Shown here: positions 56,623-64,000 of the stretch, piece by piece
Numbering within the stretch: position 1 is the stretch's first letter
Layout: the number at the start of each line of letters is the position of its first letter
NCBI GenBank assembly: GCA_026545765.1
Contig: CM048844.1
Location: forward strand, 56,826,932-56,890,931
Source of the DNA: Plantago major
Lineage: Eukaryota; Streptophyta; Magnoliopsida; Lamiales; Plantaginaceae
Length of the DNA: 64,000 nt
Direction: 5' to 3'
Made by a program: the position numbers and the translations under genes
Notes under the pieces: generated by a model
The model's database searches: none
The model's input: the letters and a program-made list of their open reading frames with translations, nothing else
What the model was told of the DNA's origin: nothing

Positions 56623-57664
56623 AGGGCAACTACAACAGAACAAAGAAAAGCTACCGGGTCACACCGAGAAAGCTATGATGATTGTTGAAGCTGCCAAGGT
56701 TACAGGAATCAGGAGAGGAAACCGTACTGAATCAGAACGAAGGAACCCCAAAGGGACACAAGGTAACTGCCTCAAACCTTCTCCTACAGCATTCAGGTGT
56801 GAAATGGATTCTCCTACTGAAGAAGGAAGGGCAAGACCAGTCCTACCAAAGAAACCCAACCTTGGAGCTTTCAACATAAATGTTGTCATCAAAGGGTAAA
56901 TGTACCACAGAACCTCAGATTCAGGGGCCAGCGTCAATATGATGCCGCTCACCGTCTATAAGAAATTTGGCTTAACAGGAATGGTGAAAGCAAGAACCGG
57001 CATACTGGTTGTCGATGGTTCTACTACAACTGCCTGAGGTAAGGTACGTAATGTGATTACTCAGCTGGAGGGGCTCGATATTCTTGTGGATTACCTGATT
57101 GTGGACTGCGAAGACCCGGACAATGATACCATGCTTCTGGGAAGACCGTTTATGGCCACCACCAACACCATTATCAACGTGGCAAGAAGGGAGATTTCGA
57201 TGAATATATCGAATCACCGGATAGTAATAGGGATTCCGAGTGAGACTTTGGAGGAAGCAAAGATAGCAAGGATCAATTTCTCCATAGACGACTGGTTGAT
57301 GGACTCTGAAGAAGAGTTGGTAGTCCCTTTTGAAGATTTGCTAGCACCGATGGATCTATTCAAGCCATACTGGGAGACAGAAGCAGAATCAGTTGAAAAT
57401 ACTCTTCCATCGATCCCCGACGAGCACTTTGGGTCGGAGGACAAAAACTGGAGATGCGGATCTGCTGAGAGTGAAGGTGAATGGAACAGTCCAGAGGAAA
57501 CCAACGACTACTCAGAGTTTACTTTTCACATCGACGAAGATCCGGAGCTAGATGAGATCGAGGAAGAAGAAATGAAACTTTGGATAGAAGATTCGAGCCA
57601 CGCAACAAATGAATGGATGGACAAGTGCTTCAACGGGATTGAGTGTTTAACCCTCGACAAATAA
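56623..57664 (+). pseudogene. Retropepsin-like protein of element G
   Basis: Reading from 56640: LPKKPNLGAFNINVVIKG, stop (TAA ~56898), MYHRTSDSGASVNMMPLTVY (protease triad DSG), ILVVDGSTTTA, stop (TGA ~57038). An open frame then covers 57053-57664 with LEGLDILVDYLIVDCEDP and MLLGRPFMATTNTIINVARR, the typical C-terminal half of plant gypsy proteases. It ends in a long acidic tail (DEDPELDEIEEEEMKLWIED), with stop TAA at 57662-57664. The acidic tail followed directly by a stop shows that RT is not fused downstream. Two in-frame stops make it a pseudogene. Confidence 0.75.
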
Positions 57665-58701
57665 GCCATCACGAAAATAGGGGTCGAGCTATAAGACCTT
57701 AAACAAGTGCTTCTTGGGAGGCAACCCAAGGTTACGCTTACTTTTACGCATTTACTGTGATTTTCAATTTTCGCCTTTTTCTCGTTTTCGTACAAAATTA
57801 TTTTTGAAAAACTTTTTAAAATCATTTTCAAAATTTCTTATTTATTATGTTCGCTTTTGAAAACATGAAAACCAAAGGAGTCAAAATGCGATGAAGCGAT
57901 TGAGGGGCAAAGGAGGCAAAGCAATTTCATCAGAGTCGCCAAGGACCGCAAAGTGAGTAAGCTCACTTGCCCTCCCTTAAAACCCCCCTTTTCGATTTTC
58001 TTTTTCCCCCACTTCATTTTTCTCCCAAAATATTCACTTTCTTCACATTTTGCACATACACATTGCATTTTGAGCTTATACATCCATCAACAACATGAAG
58101 TAAGTGATCTCTACTCTTGTACATCTCAATTTCATCTTCATAATCAAGTTTAAATTCTTAAACTCTTTGCTTGCATTTTCTTCATGCTTCTTTGGTGCTT
58201 TCCAATTATATGCTTCATATGATTGATGTGGGTGCTAATTGTTTATCAGGTTACATGCTTACTAGTAGAGTTAAACTTGTTAGCACTTATCTTGGTAGAG
58301 GTATGGCAATTTGTTAAAGAAATTGAGAGTTTTTTGTTCATGCTCACCAAGTGTTTGATGAAATGCCTCAAGGAAACAAAATCTCATAATGACGTCTTTC
58401 TCTTTCGCCACATGCTCGTATGGTTTTTACTTGATGATTTATGTTTAGGAAACATACTTGCTTAGTCATATGCTCTTAGGATGATCCTTTATATGGCATA
58501 TGTGAAATTGAGTTTATGTTACTAGTTCTTTTATCGTTTTAGAGAAGCTATCAATCTTGTTACAAGCTAAGACTTCAAGTGCATGATATGCCAAACACTA
58601 GGTTTGGGGGAGAAGAAACCCAATGGGATTTGCATGTTAGCCTTAGAATTGATTTAGCTCCAAACATGCTATCTCACACACTTTTTTTGAACCTAGGTAC
58701 C
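57665..58701 (+). other. Non-coding spacer of element G
   Basis: About 1 kb with no supported gene. 'GCTTCTTGGGAGGCAACCCA' at ~57710-57729 forms a small inverted repeat (TTGGG...CCCAA) and is a motif seen in plant gypsy elements after pol-type ORFs. A pyrimidine-rich stretch with poly-C runs occupies 57965-58060. Short frames around 58223-58465 have no recognisable similarity. Confidence 0.5.
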
Positions 58702-58961
58702 ATGAGGAAGGCACAAGTGGGGGAGTCAAGCAAGAAAAGAGGAAGGCCCGGGAAGAGTGCTACTCGTCCTTCGCTCTCGAAGGAAGCTCAAGCATGGTTG
58801 GAATTAAATAGAAACCGAGGAGTAGCCCCCGAAAGAAACATCGAAATCAAATTCTCCTCAAGAGAGAATTTCAATTGGATGCTCACGCTATTGGACGCAC
58901 AAGGGTGGGGACCCTTTACTACTTGTCTCAATTGGCTACAACCTCGACATAGTCAGGGAGT
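58702..58961 (+). pseudogene. Plant-transposon-type (Athila env-like) ORF of element G, cut by E
   Basis: ATG at 58702: MRKAQVGESSKKRGRPGKSA, EAQAWLELNRNRGVAPERNI, FSSRENFNWMLTLLDAQGWG, then PFTTCLNWLQPRHSQG up to the LTR of element E at 58962. The basic N terminus followed by '[RN]G-[VL]-[AV]-PER ... W ... LL...GW' is the start of the putative plant transposon/env-like protein found in Athila and Calypso elements (family inferred from pattern). Only ~87 residues remain. Function is unknown. Confidence 0.6.
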
Positions 58962-61913
58962 TGATGAGTCGGTTTTACATCGTCTCATCTGGTCTTTTTT
59001 ACCGTCTTTTTCTTATCCTTAAGTATAGTTTTGCTAGTTTTTCTCGAGTCTTTTCACTTGTTTTGTTCCTTGTGGATTTTGCTGGTATTTGGTTGAACCG
59101 CACTAACTGAAGGCAAAAAGGATGTATTTTACATCCATCTGGAAGATATGGAAGTCCCAATGCCTCAGATGGTTTCCAGAAGTGGAGCGCATAAGCCAAA
59201 ATACCAAGAATCGAGCTAGAAGGAGCAAAAAGGGCAAAGTCATCAATTCCAGGAAGAGTGGCGAACGCCAGATGAAGATTGGCGCCCGCCAGTGCAGTCC
59301 AGTGTGCACTAGCAGATGCCAGAGTGGAGCTGGCGGGCGGCATGGACCATATCTTGGCGCCCGCCATGTATAAGGTGGTGTCCGCCAGAATTGGTGCCAT
59401 GGCGCCCGCCATCAGCACCTGGCGGACGCCAGTATTAGAGCTGTGGCGGACGTCAAGCTCTGATATTAGCGGATGCCTTCTTCTCGAACGGATTTTCCTA
59501 ATCCGTTCAAATTTAGTTTCTTCTTTCTTCCTATTAGTTAAAAAACATCGACTTTGACTTTTCATTATCATTCTATTATCAGGAACACACACTTTGCTCT
59601 AGAGCTAGACCTAGTTTCAAAGTGTTGGTCCAGATAACGGCAAAGTAAAAGACTAGGGGGGTGAATAGTCTTTTAAAACTTTTGTCGATAAACAGCTTCG
59701 TAAACCCGGGAGTTTCGATACTTAAATTCAGAAGGAAGACTTTAAGATAGGTAAGTGCGTAAATGAAGTATGTGTGTGTGCTTTGCTGAAATGTAAATAC
59801 AGAAAGTTAAATGACACAGCAAGTATAGTGGTATCTGGAGGTGGCGTAATCCTCCAACTAATCCACTTCGGTCTTTCTGAGACCTAGAATTCACTAGAAC
59901 AGATAATTGAGTTCACCTTACAATAATCCTATTCTAAGATTCCTAAACAAATTGTTCTCAAACAAATTTTGCCCCTGAGTTATTCCCCAACTCCTAGAGC
60001 TAAGTACTTCCTCTACTCAGATAACCTTGGAGTTATTCCTTGATTTCCCAAATCAAGTACTTCCTCTACTCCACGCCTTGATGGTGTTGGTTATAAGGTT
60101 TGTCGAGAGGCTTCAGATAACTTTTCGCTTATGTTTTCAGAGAGCCTAATAGAACAAGACTACTTAATACACTTGTTCAAAGGATGGCACCGCCATTATC
60201 GACCCAAGTAATTGATGTCTGTTCTGGAGAATGAGCTTCAGAAAGGGTATCTGATAGTTCAACTCTTTCATGAATAACAATCTCTTGTTAAGGTTCAGGA
60301 CAACTTAGAACTACTAGTGATTCTTCGAGCAACGGAAAGCTTTCAGAAAGGGCAGTAGAGTGCTTGAGAGAATACTTTGCTTGTTGGTAAGTTTGCAAGA
60401 TAGAGCATTCTAAGGTGTATTTCTCAGCATCTAAGTGTGTGATATATATAGATGAATTTGAGAGTTGTTGGAATGATATCCATTAGACACAATTCAAATT
60501 CAGTCCATACTTATCTTGAAATTAGTACTCAGAAGTCATTGTCTCATGTCTCAGAGAGGACTGTGCTTCAGCGGCTTTTTTGCCGATGCAATTAATGAAC
60601 TTGTACTATTTCTTATCCTGTAGTCTTCAACGGATACATGAGCCTTTCTGATGGCTTGCATGCTCCATACTCATGATGTCATATGTCCAGAATCATATTT
60701 CAAAAGTAAGTAAATACACTTAAGAAAGGATTAAGGACATAGTCTTTCTGAGTTAGACTAAACCTTGATATCTTCATAAATCTTGTGCAATCTTGAGTCT
60801 TCTAATCTTCAGAAAAGCTCCATTGCTAGGATTGATCTTCATGGTCTTCTGGAAATAAAAATTACACTCAGAGACCTATAATCCTAATACAAGATTTACT
60901 AGACTAATCATACTCAGTGATTTCCTCTTTTACAATGTTCAAGTGAACCAAGAGTACTTAATCACCTTTCTAGCTAAGATAAGAACATGTGATGAGTGAT
61001 CAAAATATTAACAGATATTCCAAACATAAAGGCAATCACCTTATTTGAGGTAATTGAACCGTTTTCTCTTGTAATCCGACGATTGACATTGATTGGGAGA
61101 CTATCTACACAACTTTTGCATCGATTCATTTTCGCTCTTCAATTTCTACCTGTGGTTTGTGACAACGAAGGGTAAAATTGTATCAATCCTCTCGAATCTT
61201 TGTTTTGTGCTTGAGATCATGTTTATTGCTTGAATGATTATGCCTCCGCTTATCATGAGTAGCTAAACACCCCTATTATGAGGTGGTGACTGATTCAATG
61301 CATGCTAGCTAGGGTTTATGTGATTCGAAGTGCATCGCGATTCGACTACTTGTGCCTTTTAGAGTAATTACTATTCATGCTATCATGTTTGATGATCTTC
61401 CAGACAAAATCAATGTTAGATTAGGCATTTAAGCCTTGCAAACAAATATGTCTTTCGTCTTGCTTGATCTAACAGTTAGTTGTAAATGGTGATAGTAGGT
61501 TAGTCAAATTGATTGTAGCCTAGTGAAACTGACGCCTTCATTAGTGCTATTCATTTTTGAACTCAAGACTGTGACAACTTGCGTAGTCAATCTCGTGAAT
61601 CACATGTATCCTACTAGCTAGCTTGTTGACGTTACCACTCCATAATATCCCCCATTCATATTTCAATCTCGTTAGTGTGAAATCGGTTTCTAGTAGTTGT
61701 AAGTAGCTGTTTACTCTAGTCTATCATCTCATTGCCGAAGCAATCAAACTTTTACTGGTTTTCGTATTGTTACTTTTATTTGTAAACCAAGCTCACAATT
61801 AGTTAAGTCCCCTCGGAGACCTCGGGTTAACTTTACTACACTACAGGTTTTCGTAGTGTTGAGAGTTAGCTCTCGGCTAAGTAAACAAATTCAAAGCCTG
61901 ATTTGACACATCA
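58962..61913 (+). repeat. 5' LTR of Athila-like element E
   Basis: Starts TGATGAGTCGG and ends TTTGACACATCA, as in solo LTR D. It is 2952 bp, of which 1404 bp is an inserted copia solo LTR, leaving ~1548 bp (D is 1607). A CpG-rich block at ~59260-59475 contains several palindromic GGCGCCCGCC / GGCGGACGCC motifs. Its counterpart in D uses GGCGGGCGCG. Confidence 0.88.
59623..61026 (-). mobile_element. Copia solo LTR (minus) inside the LTR of element E
   Basis: 1404 bp. The + strand reads TGTTGGTCCAGATAACGGC...GATATTCCAAACA, the reverse complement of the A/C-type LTR. Flanks are CAAAG (59618-59622) and TAAAG (61027-61031), a 5-bp TSD with one change. LTR D shows the uninterrupted site as CCAAGGCAATTACC. 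It keeps hairpin units, including a perfect CTTGATTTCCCAAATCAAG at 60039-60057, and a poly-C/G tract near 59655. Confidence 0.9.
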
Positions 61914-61919
61914 AGTTTT

Positions 61920-61939
61920 TGGCGCCGCTGCCAGGGACT
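61920..61939 (+). other. Primer binding site of element E
   Basis: TGGCGCCGCTGCCAGGGACT, 6 bp after the LTR end. It is the TGGCGCCGTTGCCGGGGA-type PBS of plant Athila-like gypsy elements (tRNA-Asp type in the literature), with two or three changes. Confidence 0.8.
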
Positions 61940-62134
61940 TAACTCCTTTGTTAAGGTTACGAATTTTAGTTACAGTATTTTTGTTTTTTTTTTCTTTTTC
62001 TAGTTTTTGTTTTTGTTAGTCTTTTTCCTTTGTTACCACTGTGTTCTTCATCTTGAGTGCTTGTTTTAACTAACGGGTGCTTTCGTTTGCGTAGTTCTGG
62101 TGTTGTGTCTGTCTTATAGCACTGGGTCACAGAT
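61940..62134 (+). other. Leader between PBS and gag of element E
   Basis: 195 bp of T-rich untranslated leader, including TTTTTGTTTTTTTTTTC at ~61978-61995. No coding signal. Confidence 0.5.
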
Positions 62135-62830
62135 ATGGCTACCGTGGAGCAACCTTCAATTTACACACTCCTTCTACATGTGCAGGGTACCTGTCGCCCG
62201 GCCATAGTCACACCATCTAATGTGCGGGGTCTCGAGGTTAAGAAGCATCTCCTCCAACAACTTCTGAGGTTCTACGGAGTCGAGAATGAGGATGTCATGT
62301 GTTTCTTCAGAGAAATTGAGCATTTCATCTCTGGATTGGAGAAACCCGAAGGGGTTAAGGATGATGATTTGAGGCTTAGGATCTTCCCTATGTGTTTCTT
62401 TGGCAAGGCACGAACTTGGATGAACGGTCTGGAAGAAGGAAGCATCACTACATGGGACAAAGCTTTCCAAACCTTTATGGGCAAATACTACCCTGTATCG
62501 ATGACTACGAGTTTCAGAGCGTAGATTAGTGAGTTTAAGCAGCGACAAGGAGAACCCTTCTTCGAAGCATGGGAGAGATTCTGTGATTTACAGCGTCAGT
62601 GCCCCCATCACCGTTTTGGTACAGAAGATTTAAACCAGTTCTTATTTGATGGGCTTGAAGAGTCTTCACAAGTGCTGATTGATATGGCATGTGGAGGATG
62701 GATGGGGGAGAGCACTCCTGTCGGATTAAGTGTTGTGTTCGAGAGGATAGCCAAAAGCTCAGAGCATTGGAGTAAGCGTGCAAAGCTTAGCGGCTCTAAT
62801 TGCCCGGAATGCCGCCTTCCCGAATCATAA
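62135..62830 (+). pseudogene. gag: gag of Athila-like element E (one in-frame stop)
   Basis: ATG at 62135: MATVEQPSIYTLL, then a retrotransposon gag domain: ENEDVMCFFREIEHFISGLE, LRIFPMCFFGKARTWMNGLE, TTWDKAFQTFMGKYYPV, an in-frame TAG at 62522-62524, then ISEFKQRQGEPFFEAWERFC, QRQCPHHRFGTEDLNQFLFD and a final TAA at ~62830. The pattern FP-x-x-x-x-G-x-A-x-x-W ... TWD ... F-x-x-KY[FY]P ... Q-x-x-x-E-x-x-x-E-x-WERF ... CPHH is the plant gypsy Gag core. It would form the virus-like particle. A single stop interrupts ~230 codons. Confidence 0.85.
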
Positions 62831-63156
62831 CTTCCAGACGGTTTTTCGGAGGATCTGAGAGGGTTTGTGAAAATTTGTAATGCCACCATGCAACACACAG
62901 CAATGATGCATGCAGCTACCATTGAGAGGTTGGATGCATTAGAAGCCACAGTTCAAAAACTGGAAAGGGACAGCGACCAAGGTACCCACTAGCAGCTGGT
63001 AGAGAAAAACCAAGAAAGGGAAAGGAGTGAATTCCTTAATACTTCTGAGAGAGCTATGGCTATTAAGGTGATCACAGAAACACCGGTTGAGGTGACTGTT
63101 TCGGAAAATGAGACCCGTGTTGAGGTTTCAAAACAGATTTATACCGGTGTGCATCG
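62831..63156 (+). pseudogene. gag C-terminal linker of element E, frameshifted
   Basis: In another frame the sequence reads NATMQHTAMMHAATIERLDA, LEATVQKLERDSDQGTH, stop, then QLVEKNQERERSEFLNTSER and VTVSENETRVEVSKQIYTGV. This is the coiled-coil tail expected between Gag core and protease in Athila elements, with a frameshift near 62835 and two stops. Confidence 0.55.
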
Positions 63157-63894
63157 TTGATTCCGATTGCTGGAGAAGCAGCAGTAGAAGAGGTGATAAC
63201 CCCCAGTAATTCTGTTGAGGAGTTGACCCCGGAACAAGATGAAGATCCAGCCGTTTCCGTTGAAGAATTGGGTTCTACAAAAGAGGAAGATTCTACAGTT
63301 ATAGTGAGCACCCTGGAAACTGGAGCAGTTGAAGTTCCTGCCAAGGAAGAAGAGTTAGCAAAAAATGTGAAGGAGCATCCACTCAGTAAAAAGAGCTTTA
63401 ACATCGTAGTTGGGATGGGAAATTTAAAAGTCATTACGACATTAGACACAGGAGCTACATGTAATACAATCCCATACAGTCTGTTTAAGGGATGTGGCTT
63501 TACAGGCTTGGAAGAGATGAAAGCTCGACTCCTAATGGCGGATGGGTCACATAGAAGACCAGTAGGATTGGCAAAGGGTGTCATGTTAAACCGAATGGAA
63601 AAAGTTATCACCAATTTTGTTGTTCAAGGATGTCCGGAAGATCAAGATAGACCCGATACCCTCCTCGTCGCCATTTTATTCGCTTCCATAATGGATATTA
63701 GCATATTTAGACCCACAACAACACATGAGGTGAATGGTAAGGTCAGCATAGTGAAGGCACTGGATTATTTGCCTCAGGATTTTATCTTTAAAGAATATTC
63801 TGCGGGGTATGTTGGACCCCTTTATATCTATTCGCAGGTGCAAGGGCAGAGAAATTCGAGCATGGGGAAGTCTAGTACCCACCATCGCAAATGA
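63157..63894 (+). CDS. Retropepsin-like ORF of element E
   Basis: Open for 245 codons. An acidic repeat-like N-terminal part (VEELTPEQDEDPAVSVEEL) is followed by FNIVVGMGNLKVITTLDTGA, with the active-site triad DTG, and by EMKARLLMADGSHRRPVGLA, VITNFVVQGCPEDQDRPDTL and DISIFRPTTTHEVNGK. The usual LGRPFLATA motif is replaced by DTLLVAILFASI, which looks degraded. It ends in TGA at 63892-63894 without continuing into RT. The ATG at 63157 is probably internal to a longer gag-pro frame. Confidence 0.65.
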   Translation: MIPIAGEAAVEEVITPSNSVEELTPEQDEDPAVSVEELGSTKEEDSTVIVSTLETGAVEVPAKEEELAKNVKEHPLSKKSFNIVVGMGNLKVITTLDTGATCNTIPYSLFKGCGFTGLEEMKARLLMADGSHRRPVGLAKGVMLNRMEKVITNFVVQGCPEDQDRPDTLLVAILFASIMDISIFRPTTTHEVNGKVSIVKALDYLPQDFIFKEYSAGYVGPLYIYSQVQGQRNSSMGKSSTHHRK

Positions 63895-64000
63895 ACACCA
63901 CCAGGCAATTTAGGTCATTCTCCTCCGTCTTCTACACATCTTGGAAACCATCAATCAGGGAAGCCTCTTCCTATCAACTCTCTACCTTTTCTCTTTTCAC
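63895..64000 (+). other. Window end, downstream of E protease
   Basis: 106 bp. I see no coding signal or boundary. The rest of element E should follow outside the window. Confidence 0.4.

Larger units (their letters stand above)
56622..58961 (+). mobile_element. Athila-like Ty3/gypsy remnant G
   Basis: A piece of a gypsy element between the 3' LTR of C and the LTR of E. It holds a retropepsin-like domain, a non-coding stretch with the motif 'TTGGGAGGCAACCCAAGG', and the start of a plant-transposon-type ORF. No RT, RNase H or integrase lies between protease and the 3' ORF, so the element was either non-autonomous or internally deleted. Both ends are cut by other elements. Confidence 0.72.
58962..64000 (+). 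mobile_element. Athila-like Ty3/gypsy element E, 5' part (runs off the window)
   Basis: 5' LTR (58962-61913, with a copia solo LTR inside), PBS at 61920, gag (62135) and protease (63157). The 3' part lies outside the window. It inserted into the 3' ORF of element G; the base group before it, GGAGT, should reappear after its 3' LTR. Solo LTRs D and F are relatives. Confidence 0.85.

Noticed and set aside
58223..58465. 80-codon frame in the spacer of element G
   Set aside because: No recognisable motif, unusual composition, lies in a non-coding stretch; chance frame is more likely.
59273..59592. Frames on both strands around the CpG island of the E LTR
   Set aside because: They are produced by GC-rich palindromes and differ from the D LTR.
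1..64000. Host plant genes or tRNA genes
   Set aside because: Every substantial coding signal matches a retroelement domain. I saw no tRNA cloverleaf; the short tRNA-like matches are primer binding sites.

Overview
The window looks like plant (probably eudicot) heterochromatin, most likely pericentromeric. It holds two arms of a ~170-bp tandem satellite, a 26S rRNA gene fragment, and a nest of long LTR retrotransposons. I found no convincing host protein-coding gene, tRNA, CRISPR array or bacterial-type operon. The plant assignment rests on the 26S fragment, tRNA-iMet-type and 'TGGCGCCG'-type primer binding sites, plant-type Ty1/copia and Athila-like Ty3/gypsy proteins, and GT-AG introns of ~80 bp. 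I cannot name the species.

Layout. 1-7024: satellite arm 1. 7025-7427: degraded 26S rRNA fragment. 7437-15151: the same satellite in reverse orientation. 15152-39628: a minus-strand Ty1/copia element (B), truncated at both ends, without LTRs in view, and cut by two insertions: copia element A (17014-33089, TSD CATTG) and an Athila-like solo LTR D (35595-37201, TSD GCCAT). 39629-56621: copia element C (+), cut by solo LTR F (43600-44796, TSD ACAGG) and, in its 3' LTR, a 1-kb foldback DNA transposon (55437-56435, TSD TACTTTAT). 56622-58961: remnant of an Athila-like element (G). 58962-64000: the 5' part of another Athila-like element (E), whose LTR contains a minus-strand copia solo LTR (59623-61026).

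A, B and C are one Sirevirus-like copia family: LTR of 1.4-1.7 kb, PBS TGGTATCAGAGC, long gag with a coiled coil, pol order PR-INT-RT-RH, then an extra 3' gene encoding a plant 'envelope-like' protein. All copies are decayed. Only B keeps the gag CCHC knuckle, and C has lost the protease aspartate.

The most interesting signals are in this copia family. (1) The 3' envelope-like gene appears to carry spliceosomal introns. Four are shared by A and C, all are phase 0 in C, and a fifth is present in A but precisely absent from C, as expected if a spliced RNA was reverse-transcribed. (2) Each of the three copies has a conserved pol-to-env spacer with a TATA-like box ~200 bp before the env-like ATG, which suggests an internal promoter. 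(3) The LTRs carry a 52-bp tandem array of small hairpins whose stems covary between repeat units and between copies, including G-U pairs, which suggests a conserved RNA structure. Other points are the rRNA fragment exactly at the satellite inversion, a flank duplication before both LTRs of A, and mismatched flanks of C. Several blocks show dense short deletions that may be assembly errors. All comparisons were made by eye.
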